64,000 nucleotides of DNA from Hymenobacter convexus (GTDB lineage Bacteria > Bacteroidota > Bacteroidia > Cytophagales > Hymenobacteraceae), in contig NZ_JAUQON010000006.1 of assembly GCF_030580955.1 (NCBI RefSeq), forward strand, positions 310,001 through 374,000. Reading direction: 5' to 3'. This document shows positions 1 to 8,802 of the stretch, piece after piece; the stretch's first letter is position 1, and the number at the start of each line of letters is the position of its first letter. The notes below the pieces were generated by a model. The model ran no database searches. It saw only the letters and a program-made list of their open reading frames with translations, and was not told the origin of the DNA. A program made the translations under genes and the position numbers.

Positions 1-1458
1 GTCCTCGGTTTGTAAGGTGGTAGTGGCCGTTTTCTGGCTGTACGTGCCGCCGATGCTGAGGCTGGCCGTGCGGCCGATTTTGGCGAAGCGGTGGCGCAGC
101 AGCAGGTCGCCGCCGGTGTTCAGGCCCTGGTTTTCGCCGGTGTAAGTGCTGTTGATGCGGCTTTGCTCGGTACCGCGGCGGCTGGTGATGCCGTTGAGCA
201 AGCTGTTGGAATTGTTGGTTTGCGAGCTGAACCGGGGCCGGAACAGGATGGAGTTGGCCGAGTCGATTTTGTGCTCCAGCCGCAGGTTGAAGCGGTGGTT
301 GGTGTTGAGGCTGCGGCCGATGGCGGCCTGGTTGTAGCGCGTGTTGGCCGTGTCGACGTAGTAGCGCTGGGTGGTGCTGCTCAGGGCGTTGTTGGCGTGG
401 TTGAAGAAGTAGCTGGCCGAGAGGTCGGTTTTCTTGTTCCAGTTGTTCGAGTAGTTCAGGCCCGCCGCATTGGTGGTCGTGATGCCGCCGCTCTGGTTCA
501 CCAGAAAGTCGCCGGCGTTGCCGCCGTTGCCGCCGCCGCCCCCGCCGGCGCGGGCACCCCCACCCCCACGGCCGCCGCCGCCGGAGTTGGAGTTGCCCAC
601 CACGCCCAGCAGGTCCTCGGTGCCGAAGTTCTGCTCGTTCACGTTGTTGCTCTGGGCCAGCACGGCCACCCGTTGCGCGCCGTTGAACTTATTGATGTTG
701 CCGCTGGCCTTGTAGTGGTCGGGGCCGGCGCCGCCCACCACGCGCCCAAAGGTGCCGTTGCGGAATTCAATCTTGGTCACAATGTTGATGGTCTTGGTCG
801 TATTGCCATCGTCGAAGCCCGAAAAGCGGCTCTGCTCGCTGCGCTGGTCAAATACTTCCACCTTGTCCACCATTTCGGCGGGCAGGTTTTTGAGCACCGC
901 GTCGGGGTCGGTGCCGAAGAAGGGCTTACCATCTACCAGTACCTGGGCCACATTTTCGCCCTGGGCCTGAATCTTGCCGTCGGCCCCGCGGGCCACGCCG
1001 GGCATCTTCTCCAGCAGGTCGCCGGTGGTGGCGTCGGGGTTGGTTTTGAAGGCGCGGGCGTTGAACTGGGTGGTGTCGCCCTTCTGCACGCTTTGGGCGG
1101 CGGCGCCCGTCACCACCACGCCTTTGAGTTGCACGCCACCCGTTTGCAGGGCCAGCGTACCCGTCTGCACGGGCGTGCCGCTCACCGTCAGGGCCTGGCT
1201 CAGCTTGGCGTAGCCCACAAAGGAGGCATCGAGCACGTAGCGCCCGGCGGCCACGTTGTCGAACTGAAACTTGCCGTCGGCGTCCACGGCCGTGCCGCGC
1301 TTCACCGAGTCGGGCAAGTGAATGAGCAGCACGTTGGCCCCGATGAGCGGCGACTGGTCTTTGCCATCGGCCACGCGGCCACTCACCGTGGTGGGCGCCT
1401 GCGCCCGGGCCGCGCTCAAGCTCAGCAGCAAGAGAAGAAACAGGAAAACGTGCCGCAT
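1..1458 (-). CDS. TonB-dependent receptor-like outer membrane protein (3' end outside window)
   Basis: The first 486 codons are present; the C-terminus lies beyond base 1. The protein begins with a signal peptide (MRHVFLFLLLLLSLSAARAQ). A carboxypeptidase-regulatory-like beta-sandwich follows (about residues 25-105), then a plug-like domain (about 110-235, with LVDGKPFFGTDPDAVLKNLP) and the start of a beta-barrel. This matches the large Bacteroidota family of TonB-dependent receptor or outer-membrane-beta-barrel proteins, often annotated as OMP_b-brl_3. A glycine-rich tract at about residues 290-315 interrupts the barrel and is seen as a C-rich stretch near 519-583. The ATG at 1458 is chosen because it puts the signal peptide at the very N-terminus. 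The substrate cannot be told, and no SusD partner is visible. Confidence 0.85.
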   Translation of the reverse strand, partial: MRHVFLFLLLLLSLSAARAQAPTTVSGRVADGKDQSPLIGANVLLIHLPDSVKRGTAVDADGKFQFDNVAAGRYVLDASFVGYAKLSQALTVSGTPVQTGTLALQTGGVQLKGVVVTGAAAQSVQKGDTTQFNARAFKTNPDATTGDLLEKMPGVARGADGKIQAQGENVAQVLVDGKPFFGTDPDAVLKNLPAEMVDKVEVFDQRSEQSRFSGFDDGNTTKTINIVTKIEFRNGTFGRVVGGAGPDHYKASGNINKFNGAQRVAVLAQSNNVNEQNFGTEDLLGVVGNSNSGGGGRGGGGARAGGGGGGNGGNAGDFLVNQSGGITTTNAAGLNYSNNWNKKTDLSASYFFNHANNALSSTTQRYYVDTANTRYNQAAIGRSLNTNHRFNLRLEHKIDSANSILFRPRFSSQTNNSNSLLNGITSRRGTEQSRINSTYTGENQGLNTGGDLLLRHRFAKIGRTASLSIGGTYSQKTATTTLQTED

Positions 1459-1542
1459 AGAGATAAGTAAAGCGCTGAAAATAAGTCTGACGGCAATCCG
1501 TCGGGCAAGGTTCGATAATCGAAACAATCGATTGTGTAGCCT

Positions 1543-2184
1543 CTACTTCTTGCGAAGCAGCAGCAGCCCATCGCGCAGGGGCAGAAAAACCGGCTCCACG
1601 CGCGCATCCCGGGCTATTTTGTCGTTGAAAGCTCGAACCAGGGGCGTATCCTTATCGCCGGTTTTCAACGGGTGTTCGGGCAGCACCTTGCCGCCCCACA
1701 GCACGTTGTCGACGATGAGCAGCCCGCCCGGCCGCACCTGTTCAATGACGGCTTCAAAGTACGCGTCGTTGTTGCGCTTGTCGGCGTCAATAAAGACCAA
1801 GTCCCACACTTCATCGACCAAGCCCGGCAAAACATCGAGCGCCGCGCCGATATAGAGCTGAACCTGTGCCGTAAGGCCCGCCGCCGCCACGTAGCGCCGA
1901 ATGCGCGCCTCCCGCTCCGGGTCGATTTCGATGGTGTGCAACTGGCCATCCTCCGCCAACCCTTCGGCCAGGCATAAGGCCGCGTAGCCGCAAAACGTGC
2001 CGATTTCGAGGATGCGCCGGGGACGCATCAGGTGGCTGAGCATGCTCAGGAAGCGGCCCTGCAGGTGGCCGCTGCTCATGCGCGGCATCAGCAGCTGCAG
2101 GTGGGTTTCGCGGGTGAGCTGGGCCAGCAGCGGCGGCTCGGGCACGGTGTGCAGCTCGGCGTAGGTTTGGAAGGGGTCGGTCAT
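1543..2184 (-). CDS. O-methyltransferase, class I SAM-dependent (family 3)
   Basis: A 213-residue Rossmann-fold methyltransferase. The SAM-binding motif I is LEIGTFCGYAALCLAEGL (about residues 60-77), followed by the acidic HTIEIDPE loop, the FIDADK metal-binding segment and the VDNVLWGGKV motif. These are the hallmarks of the catechol/caffeoyl-CoA O-methyltransferase family 3, which includes YrrM/TrmR. TrmR methylates 5-hydroxyuridine at position 34 of tRNA; other members act on small catechols, so the substrate is left open. It lies 75 bases downstream of the SRA gene on the same strand and may be the last gene of that operon. Confidence 0.9.
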   Translation of the reverse strand: MTDPFQTYAELHTVPEPPLLAQLTRETHLQLLMPRMSSGHLQGRFLSMLSHLMRPRRILEIGTFCGYAALCLAEGLAEDGQLHTIEIDPEREARIRRYVAAAGLTAQVQLYIGAALDVLPGLVDEVWDLVFIDADKRNNDAYFEAVIEQVRPGGLLIVDNVLWGGKVLPEHPLKTGDKDTPLVRAFNDKIARDARVEPVFLPLRDGLLLLRKK

Positions 2185-2259
2185 AGATTTACTAATGGGG
2201 CGTTCGGGAAGTCGCTGCAGAGGTACGCGGAGGTTTTTGCGGCAGGACGCAGAACTGTT

Positions 2260-2712
2260 TTATCCCAGCAGTGGCCGCAGCCGAAATATGTACACCTGAA
2301 AGCCTGATTTTCCCGGTCCGTAGCTGGAGCTCATCACCCGATACAGGCCTTCGTAGCGGTACACCTCCAGCCCGCCGTCCTCGGCGGGCACCTTGCGCAG
2401 CACCCGCACGGGCCGGCCAGTTTCGACGCTTCTCAGCAACGCCAGGATGCCGGTGGTGGCCACCTGGTCCATGATTTGGCGGCCGGTTTCGGGGTCGCGC
2501 CCGCCGTTGCCGGAGTACAGGATTTCTTCTTCGCCGAAGTCATCCTCCTCGTATTGGCCGGCCAGCACAATGCTTTCGGCGCCCAGCAGCGGGGTACCGC
2601 ACACGCCAGCCCGGCGCGGCCGGTGCACGCCGCTCAAGGACAGGTCGATGCGGTTGCGGAAGGTGTCGCCGGGCCGGTAGGTGCCTGGGTGGCCGAAAAC
2701 GGGGACTGGCAT
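2260..2712 (-). CDS. Stand-alone YDG/SRA domain protein
   Basis: The 150 residues are almost entirely one SRA (SET and RING associated, YDG) domain. It shows FGHPG near residue 6, GVHRPRRAGVCG, GAESIVLAGQYEED, the NGGRDPETGRQ loop, DQ, and a C-terminal YEGLYRV segment. SRA domains bind 5-methyl- or 5-hydroxymethylcytosine by flipping the base. In bacteria they are usually fused to an HNH nuclease (modification-dependent restriction), but no nuclease domain is present here or in the neighbouring genes. It starts 4 bases after the hydrolase stop, so it is probably co-transcribed with the M16 peptidase and the hydrolase. Family assignment is firm; a restriction or epigenetic role is inference. 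Confidence 0.88.
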   Translation of the reverse strand: MPVPVFGHPGTYRPGDTFRNRIDLSLSGVHRPRRAGVCGTPLLGAESIVLAGQYEEDDFGEEEILYSGNGGRDPETGRQIMDQVATTGILALLRSVETGRPVRVLRKVPAEDGGLEVYRYEGLYRVMSSSYGPGKSGFQVYIFRLRPLLG

Positions 2713-2716
2713 GAGC

Positions 2717-3691
2717 TTAGCGGTTTAAACAGGTTTGCAGCCACTGAACACATTCGGGCGCATCCACTATCGACCAGGAGTGAGGAAACGGGCGCCCGTT
2801 CGTTCTTCCCTTACCGGTAGTTTCAATATACTCGGCGCGGGTGTTGCCTTGGCGCTGCAGGCAAGCCACCAGTTGCCGGAGCATCACCGCGTTCAGGTCT
2901 TCGAGTTGCATGCTAGCGCAGAAGTGCCACCGCCAGAAGGCCATATCCGGCTCACAATACATCCGCACGGGTGTGGCCGCTAGCCGGGCCAGGTTGCCGC
3001 CGGTCGGGCTGGTATTGATAAAAGCCGAATACTGCTGGTACACGGTCGGAAATTGCTCCGGCGAGCCGCCGAAGGCACGCCCCAGCGTTTCAAGCAAGGA
3101 ATGCCCTTCGCGCACGAGCAAGGAGCTGCAATTCTGGTCGATGCGACGTTGGCCCATGTGCCACAAGTTGGCCAAATCGGCGGGCGGGTCTACCCCAAAA
3201 ACGGCCTTCACCCGCCACGTTTGCCGGGTTGTATCGAGCAGCAGTGTCTCGGCATACGCCAGCGCAAGCTGCCCGCCGGCCGAGAAGCCGCCGATGCACA
3301 GGTTACGGCCCGCAGCGGGATATTGCCGCGCCACCCGGCCCAGTACCTGCCCCAGCAAGCGCATCCCAGCCGAATCCAGGTGCAAGCGGTTGTTCAGCGT
3401 CGGCACCACGGCCACGAAGCCCGCACGAGCGGCGTCCTGGGCTAGGTCCGTTTCCTTCAAAACCCGCTCGGCGGGGCCGCCGAAGCCCGGCAATAACAGC
3501 AAGACCCCGCGCGGCGGGCCCGTCGGAGCCAACGAGTAGTAAGCAAGTTCTTTGGCGTGTTTGCCGTTCCGGTAAAGGTCGGCGGGGTCCGTTGGCTGCA
3601 CGCGCTGCCGCTGCACGGTTTGCGCGGTCGCCGGGGCCGCCAACGCAAAAAGCACTAGTAACCAAACCGCTACACCGCTCATCCTGCGCAT
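2717..3691 (-). CDS. Secreted alpha/beta hydrolase
   Basis: A 324-residue protein with an N-terminal signal peptide ending near ALAAPATAQ, so it is probably exported. The alpha/beta hydrolase fold is seen as LLLLPGFGG (oxyanion strand), the nucleophile elbow GGFSAGGQ (Ser about residue 133), an acid in YCEPDMAFW, and a C-terminal histidine in FPHSW. This arrangement resembles the dienelactone hydrolase and secreted esterase group; the substrate is unknown. The start lies 3 bases after the stop of the M16 peptidase and the stop lies 4 bases before the SRA start, so the three genes form a tight operon. An internal ATG three codons downstream is also possible as the start. Confidence 0.8.
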   Translation of the reverse strand: MRRMSGVAVWLLVLFALAAPATAQTVQRQRVQPTDPADLYRNGKHAKELAYYSLAPTGPPRGVLLLLPGFGGPAERVLKETDLAQDAARAGFVAVVPTLNNRLHLDSAGMRLLGQVLGRVARQYPAAGRNLCIGGFSAGGQLALAYAETLLLDTTRQTWRVKAVFGVDPPADLANLWHMGQRRIDQNCSSLLVREGHSLLETLGRAFGGSPEQFPTVYQQYSAFINTSPTGGNLARLAATPVRMYCEPDMAFWRWHFCASMQLEDLNAVMLRQLVACLQRQGNTRAEYIETTGKGRTNGRPFPHSWSIVDAPECVQWLQTCLNR

Positions 3692-3694
3692 TGC

Positions 3695-4933
3695 TTACTT
3701 CCCTTCCGGCACGTATTGCAACACGCTCAGGTGGTCCTCGGTCAGCACCTCGTTGGCCATGTCCTGCAATTGCGCGGCCGAAACGCGCTCGATTTTCTCG
3801 AAAATCTCGCTTAGCGGCTCCACACGGCCCAGGTCGAGGGTGCTTTTGCCGAGCAGTTGCATCAGGCCGCTGTTGCTTTCCTCGCTCATGGCCAGCTGGC
3901 CCATGAGCTGGTGCTTGGCCGTATGCAGCTGGTTGGTGGTGAGGGACTTTTCACGCAGCAGCTTCAGCTCCTTTTGCACCAGGCCCAGCGTGCGGTTGAG
4001 CTGCTTGCCCTCGGTGCCAAAGTAGATGCCAAACAGGCCGGTGTCGGTGTAGGGCGAGTAGGTGCTGTCGATGGTGTACACAAGGCCGTACTTCTCCCGC
4101 ACGGCCAGGTTCAGGCGCGAGTTCATGCCCGGCCCGCCGAGGATGTTGTTCAACATGAAAAACGGGATGCGGCGCGGGTCCGTCAGCGCGTAGGCCGGGC
4201 CGCCCACTAGGCAGTGCGCCTGCGAAATGGGCCGGGTTTCCGTCTGCGTTTTGCGGGCGTAGCTGCCCACCGCGCGGCGCACCCGCGGCCCGCGCCGGGC
4301 CGGCAGCGGCGCCAGAAACTTGTCGGCCAGCTTCTTCACCGCCTCAAACGGCAGGTTGCTCACCGAGCTGAACACCAGCCGGTCGGTGCGCATCTGCTCC
4401 TGCAAAAAGGCGTGGAAATCGGCCGTTTGGAACCGGCTCACGCTCTCGCGGGTGCCCAGGATGTTGACACCCAGCGGGTGGTCGCCGAAAATCACGGTGT
4501 CAAAATCGTCGATGATGGCATCCTCGGGGGCGTCCTGGTACATGCTCATTTCTTCCAGAATCACGCCCCGCTCCTTCTCCACCTCGCGGCCCGGAAACAC
4601 GGAATTGAACGTGAGGTCCGTCAGCAGCTCAAATGCCCGCTCGAAATGCGTGCTGAGCAGCGCGGCGTAGAAGCAGATTTTCTCCTTAGTGGTGTAGGCG
4701 TTCAGCTCGCCACCCACCGTTTCGAGGCGGTTCAGAATGTGAAAGCTCTTGCGCTTCTCGGTGCCTTTGAAGGCCATGTGCTCCCAGAAGTGGGCCAACC
4801 CCTGCTGATGCGGGGCCTCATCGCGCGAGCCGATGTCGAGCAAAAACCCGCAATGCGCTATTTTAGTGTGCGGTACCTGCTTGTGTAAGAGGCGGATGCC
4901 GTTAGGATATTCGTGAATGTGATAATCGAGCAT
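3695..4933 (-). CDS. M16 family zinc metallopeptidase (processing protease-like)
   Basis: A 412-residue single-unit M16 peptidase. The inverted zinc motif HFWEH is at residues 48-52 (two His ligands and the catalytic Glu), and the distal glutamate ligand is E127 or E128 in GVILEEMSMY, at the expected 74-76 spacing. N- and C-terminal M16 lobes are both present, including the R/Y pair region RLNLAVREKYGLVYTI that cradles substrate. No signal peptide is visible, so it is cytoplasmic or periplasmic by unknown means. The open frame extends to 5011, but that extension reads into a dispersed palindromic repeat, so the ATG at 4933 (MLDYHIHEYPNG) is preferred. It is the first gene of the peptidase-hydrolase-SRA operon. 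Confidence 0.9.
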   Translation of the reverse strand: MLDYHIHEYPNGIRLLHKQVPHTKIAHCGFLLDIGSRDEAPHQQGLAHFWEHMAFKGTEKRKSFHILNRLETVGGELNAYTTKEKICFYAALLSTHFERAFELLTDLTFNSVFPGREVEKERGVILEEMSMYQDAPEDAIIDDFDTVIFGDHPLGVNILGTRESVSRFQTADFHAFLQEQMRTDRLVFSSVSNLPFEAVKKLADKFLAPLPARRGPRVRRAVGSYARKTQTETRPISQAHCLVGGPAYALTDPRRIPFFMLNNILGGPGMNSRLNLAVREKYGLVYTIDSTYSPYTDTGLFGIYFGTEGKQLNRTLGLVQKELKLLREKSLTTNQLHTAKHQLMGQLAMSEESNSGLMQLLGKSTLDLGRVEPLSEIFEKIERVSAAQLQDMANEVLTEDHLSVLQYVPEGK

Positions 4934-4951
4934 AAGTAATGCAAAGGTACC

Positions 4952-5046
4952 GTAGCGCGGACTTTGTAGTCCGCGTCCCAAAACGATATTGTTATAAATG
5001 ACGCGGCACAAACGACGCGAAACGCGGACTACAAAGTCCGCGCTAC
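4952..5046. repeat. Dispersed palindromic repeat, family A (REP-like)
   Basis: Two 25-base arms (4952-4976 and 5022-5046) are perfect inverted copies, 45 bases apart. Each arm is itself a small hairpin, CGCGGACT-TTGT-AGTCCGCG. The right arm supplies the last codons and stop of the glycosyltransferase gene. A second, degenerate member lies at 15186-15283. This looks like a REP/BIME-type mobile palindrome and could also act as an RNA hairpin between the two genes. Confidence 0.8.
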
Positions 5047-6063
5047 ATCAACCGGCAAGGTGGCCAGTAGTTGCCCCACTTCAATGCCGTAGGCGCAGCG
5101 AAAGTGCCCCAGCGGGCAGGCGCCGTGACCGTGCAGCCCGCAGGGCCGGCAGTCCAGCGGCTCCCGGGTTTCGACCACGAACGAGGTCGGCGCTAGTGGC
5201 CCAAACCCAAACGCGGGCACCGTGCTGCAAAACACTGCCGTGACGGGCGCGCCCACCGCCGAACACAGGTGCATGGGGGCCGAGTCGTTCACGTAGTTCA
5301 TCACGGCCCCGCGCATGAGGGCCGCCGAGGCCAACAGGCCGATTTTACCGGCAATGCTGACCACGTTTTCGCGCCCGCTGGCGGCGGCCAGGCGCTCGCA
5401 GGCGGCTACGTCGGGCGGGCCGCCCAGTAGGTACACCCGCACCTTCGGGGGCAATGTGGCCAGCAGTTCCAGCCACTTGGCTTCCGGGTATTGCTTGGTG
5501 AACCAGACCGAGGTAGGTGCCAGGCAGATGTAGGGCCCGGCCGCCGCGTAGCCCGCTACCGCCGCTTCATCGGCCGCCGACGGGTACAAGCGCGGCGGTA
5601 CCAGTGGCGTCGGCACGGCTTTGCTCAGCAGGCGCAGGTTGCGTGTCACTTCGTGCGTCCCGTCGCCGATGTGGTGCGGCACGCGGCGCGTGAAAAACCG
5701 GCTGAGCGGGTTTTTGGCAAAGCCCACCCGCTCCTTCGCTTTCGAAAAAGCGGTGAGGAAACCCGTGCTGGCGAAGCGTTGCAAGGTCACGACACGGCCG
5801 TAGTGCGCGGCCCGAATCTGGCCCAGCAAGTCCCACAGGGCGGCGTATTTGCGGTGCTTTTTGTCCCAGATGAGCACTTGGCGCACGTGTGGGTGGCCGG
5901 TCAGCAGGCCTTCGTTGCCGCGCCGCACCAGCACATCCACGGGCGTAGCGGGCTCGGCGTGGTGCAGGTATTCCAGCAGCGCCGTCATCAGGATGACGTC
6001 ACCGATGAAAGCGGTTTGGATGAGCAGCGTGGCTTGGGGCGAATCGGGCATGGGGTAGCGCAA
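5029..6063 (-). CDS. Glycosyltransferase family 9 (ADP-heptose:LPS heptosyltransferase-like)
   Basis: A 344-residue GT-B glycosyltransferase of family 9. The N-terminal lobe contains LLIQTAFIGDVILMTALLEY, the conserved opening of WaaC/WaaF proteins. The C-terminal lobe has CLAPTSVWFTKQYP (nucleotide-sugar lobe) and the family motif NDSAPMHLCSAVGAPVTAVF. Such enzymes add heptose to lipid A-core sugars at the inner membrane; many Bacteroidota members transfer other sugars, so the donor is uncertain. The C-terminal CRPCGLHGHGACPLGHFRC cysteine cluster is also common in the family. The last codons (DVARTL) and the stop are supplied by the family A palindromic repeat. An alternative start is ATG at 6051. 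Confidence 0.88.
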   Translation of the reverse strand: MRYPMPDSPQATLLIQTAFIGDVILMTALLEYLHHAEPATPVDVLVRRGNEGLLTGHPHVRQVLIWDKKHRKYAALWDLLGQIRAAHYGRVVTLQRFASTGFLTAFSKAKERVGFAKNPLSRFFTRRVPHHIGDGTHEVTRNLRLLSKAVPTPLVPPRLYPSAADEAAVAGYAAAGPYICLAPTSVWFTKQYPEAKWLELLATLPPKVRVYLLGGPPDVAACERLAAASGRENVVSIAGKIGLLASAALMRGAVMNYVNDSAPMHLCSAVGAPVTAVFCSTVPAFGFGPLAPTSFVVETREPLDCRPCGLHGHGACPLGHFRCAYGIEVGQLLATLPVDVARTL

Positions 6064-6236
6064 AATTACGCCGGGCCAGCCACCTTCAGCAGCGGCTGTT
6101 GCACTGTTCAGCCCAACGCCTACCTTTCAGCCCGGTTCTAGCCTGTGTAATTATTGGCTGGGCCTGTAATCTTTGGTCCGATTCATCGATTCAGGGGCTG
6201 CAGAATGCTTCACCAATCATTTTTTCTACTCTGCTT

Positions 6237-8174
6237 ATGCTTTTAGTCATTACCGTTACCTTGGCTTACACCTTGTTCGGCATCCTCATCGGCCTGCTGC
6301 TGCTGGTGCTGCTGGCCAAATCCTTACTCGGCATCGTCGTCATCGGCGAGATGCAGGTGGGCGTGGTGGCCAAAAAATTCTCGCGCCGCAACCTGGCCGC
6401 CGGCCGCCTCATCGCCCTCGAAGGCGAGGCCGGCTACCAGGCCGATACGCTGGCCCCGGGCTGGCATTTCTTCCTCTGGCCCTGGCAATACGACGTCACC
6501 AAAGAGCCGGTGGTCATCGTGCCGCAGGGCGAAATCGGCCTGGTAGTGGCCAACGGCGGCGAGCCCATCCCGCCCAGCCACATTCTGGCTCGCGAAATCG
6601 ACTGCGACAACTTCCAGGATGCCCGCGCCTTTCTCACCAAGGGCGGCGAAAAAGGCCGGCAAATCGGCATGCTCACGGCCGGCACCTACCGCATCAACAC
6701 GGCCCTGTTCACGGTCATCACCCAGCGCACGGCCGCTACCATGGGCATGCGGCCTGAGGAATTGTTCATCTACCGCGTGGCGCCCGACGCGGTGGGCATC
6801 GTCACCACGCTCGACGGCGTGCCCATCACGCCCGGCGAAATTGCCGGTCCGGTCATTCCCAACCACAACAACTTTCAGGATGCGCAGGCCTTCCTCTCGG
6901 CCGGCGGCAGCCGCGGCCTGCAGGAGCAAATTCTGCTGTCCGGCTCCTGGAACCTGAATCCCTGGTTTGCCCGCGTCGAGCAGGTGCCCATGACGGAAAT
7001 TCCCATCGGCCACGTCGGCGTGGTCATTTCCTTCGTGGGGCGCCCGGCCGTGGACGTGAGCGGGGCCGATTTCACCCACGGCAACCTCGTGGAAGTGGGC
7101 CACAAGGGCATCTGGGCCACGCCGCTCTACCCCGGCCGCCAGCCCCTGAACACGCACATCATGAAAGTGGAGCTCATGCCCACCACCAACATCGTGCTCA
7201 ACTGGGCTGTGCGCACCGAAGCCCACCACTACGACGACCATTTGAGCAGCATCACGGTACGCTCGCGCGACGGCTTCTCCTTCAACCTCGACGTGGCCCA
7301 GATTATCCACGTCGGCGCGCTCGACGCGCCCCGCGTCATCTCCCGCGTAGGCTCGATGAAAAACCTGGTCGACCACGTGTTGGAGCCCATCGTGGGCAAC
7401 TACTTCCGTAATTCCAGCCAGGAATTCACCGTGCTCGACTACCTCACCAACCGCGCCGAGCGCCAGCGCGAGGCCTCTGCCTACATCCGCACCGCCCTGA
7501 GCGAGTACAACGTGCAGGCCGTCGACACGCTCATCGGCGACATTGTGCCCCCGGCCCAGCTCATGACCACCCAGACCGACCGTAAGCTGGCCGAGGAACA
7601 GAAGAAAACCTACGAGGTGCAGCAGGCCGCCCAAACCCAGCGCCAGGCCCTGGTGCGCGAAACCAGCATCGCCGACATTCAGAACTCGCTCGTGCAAAGC
7701 GAGCAGGGCGTCAACATTGCCGAGCTGCAAGCCAATGCCCAGGTGAAAAAGGTGCGCGGCGAAGCCGAAGCCGCCAAGTTGCGCGCCGGCGGCGAGGCCG
7801 AAAGCACCCGCCTCCGCGCCATTGCCGATTCCGAAGCCACCCGCCTGCGCGGCGTGGGCGAGGCCGAAGCCATTCGCGCCATCGGTAACGCCAAGGCCGA
7901 AGCCTACCGCGTGGGCGTCGAGGCCTTGGGCACCCGCGAGTTCACCGGCCTGCAGCTGATGCAGATTATCGGCGACCGGCAGGTGAAAATTGTGCCCGAG
8001 GTGCAGGCCAACGGCGGCGGCACCGGCGCGGGCGGCGGGCTGGTCGAAGCCCTCATCGGTCTATTGGCCCAGCAGCAAACCGCTCAGCTGACTAACACTG
8101 CTCCAGCGGCTACTCCTCCCCTACCGCCAAACGCGGCACAACCCTCAGCTTCTTCCGAATCGAAAGAGCTATAG
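6237..8174 (+). CDS. Flotillin/SPFH (band 7) membrane scaffold protein
   Basis: A 645-residue SPFH protein. A single hydrophobic segment at residues 1-25 (MLLVITVTLAYTLFGILIGL) anchors it in the inner membrane. A long SPFH/band 7 region follows (about 30-430), then an alanine- and glutamate-rich coiled coil (about 480-590, with EAEAAKLRAGGEAESTRLRA and related repeats), and a proline-rich tail. This is the flotillin plan, and bacterial flotillins organise membrane microdomains. The SPFH part is longer than in classic flotillins and contains duplicated-looking stretches (the DNFQDARAFL and NNFQDAQAFL segments). The frame opens at 6099, but the ATG at 6237 places the membrane segment at the N-terminus. 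Confidence 0.88.
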   Translation: MLLVITVTLAYTLFGILIGLLLLVLLAKSLLGIVVIGEMQVGVVAKKFSRRNLAAGRLIALEGEAGYQADTLAPGWHFFLWPWQYDVTKEPVVIVPQGEIGLVVANGGEPIPPSHILAREIDCDNFQDARAFLTKGGEKGRQIGMLTAGTYRINTALFTVITQRTAATMGMRPEELFIYRVAPDAVGIVTTLDGVPITPGEIAGPVIPNHNNFQDAQAFLSAGGSRGLQEQILLSGSWNLNPWFARVEQVPMTEIPIGHVGVVISFVGRPAVDVSGADFTHGNLVEVGHKGIWATPLYPGRQPLNTHIMKVELMPTTNIVLNWAVRTEAHHYDDHLSSITVRSRDGFSFNLDVAQIIHVGALDAPRVISRVGSMKNLVDHVLEPIVGNYFRNSSQEFTVLDYLTNRAERQREASAYIRTALSEYNVQAVDTLIGDIVPPAQLMTTQTDRKLAEEQKKTYEVQQAAQTQRQALVRETSIADIQNSLVQSEQGVNIAELQANAQVKKVRGEAEAAKLRAGGEAESTRLRAIADSEATRLRGVGEAEAIRAIGNAKAEAYRVGVEALGTREFTGLQLMQIIGDRQVKIVPEVQANGGGTGAGGGLVEALIGLLAQQQTAQLTNTAPAATPPLPPNAAQPSASSESKEL

Positions 8175-8192
8175 AAGCATAAGGGAATAAAA

Positions 8193-8290
8193 AGAACGTC
8201 ATGCTGAGCGCAGCCGAAGCATCTCTACCACGAGAGTAGTTATTAACTCTTGCGGTAGAGATGCTTCGGCTGCGCTCAGCATGACGTTCT
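8193..8290. repeat. Dispersed palindromic repeat, family B, between convergent genes
   Basis: Perfect 37-base inverted arms at 8193-8229 and 8254-8290 with a 24-base spacer. The core GTCATGCTGAGCGCAGCCG is shared, with variation, by repeats at 26684-26781 and 31308-31349. It lies between the convergent flotillin and lrp genes and could serve as a bidirectional transcription barrier, but there is no U-tract typical of a terminator. Confidence 0.85.
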
Positions 8291-8337
8291 GCTTTGTGCG
8301 CGGCTTGTTGGGCAGCCGTTTTCTTGTCCGGCCAGCC

Positions 8338-8802
8338 CTATGTCAATTGCGTGGGGCGGTTCACTACTTCTTCCAGCGAAATGAGCGTTTCAGTGCGCTC
8401 GATGCCGTCGATAGGTTGAATGCGGTCGTGGAGCACGTCGCGCAGATGCTGGGTGTCGCGGCACACGAGGCGGGCGAACACACCGTAGGCCCCGGTGGTG
8501 AAGTGAATGCTCACCACCTCCGGAATTTCCTTCAACTGCGTCACCACGCTGGTGTACACCGAGCTTTTCAGCAGGTAGATGCCCAGGAAGGCACTCACGC
8601 CGTATCCAAGCTTCTGATAGTCAATGCGCAGGGTAGCGCCCTGCACAATGCCGATTTCTTCGAGCCGGGCCATGCGCACGTGCACGGTGCCGCCCGAAAC
8701 GTTGACTTTGCGGGCGATTTCCGTGTACGGCATTTTGGCATCCTGAATCAACAGGTTCAGGATGTTACGGTCGGTGTCATCAAGTTCGTAATTTCTAGCC
8801 AT
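8338..8802 (-). CDS. Lrp/AsnC family transcriptional regulator
   Basis: A 154-residue regulator with the typical two-part layout. The N-terminal winged helix (residues 6-60, LDDTDRNILNLLIQDAKMPY then EIARKVNVSGGTVHVRMARLE) is followed by an alpha-beta RAM/AsnC effector domain (about 75-145). Such proteins form dimers or octamers and respond to amino acids. The target is not evident: the neighbours are a flotillin gene (convergent) and, beyond 400 bases of noncoding DNA, a dsbD-like gene. A consensus -7 box lies 29 bases upstream. Confidence 0.93.
   Translation of the reverse strand: MARNYELDDTDRNILNLLIQDAKMPYTEIARKVNVSGGTVHVRMARLEEIGIVQGATLRIDYQKLGYGVSAFLGIYLLKSSVYTSVVTQLKEIPEVVSIHFTTGAYGVFARLVCRDTQHLRDVLHDRIQPIDGIERTETLISLEEVVNRPTQLT

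Noticed and set aside
91-1470. A long 459-residue frame on the plus strand
   Set aside because: It is the antisense of the TonB receptor gene and is very low in complexity (Ala/Gly/Val/His), without motifs.
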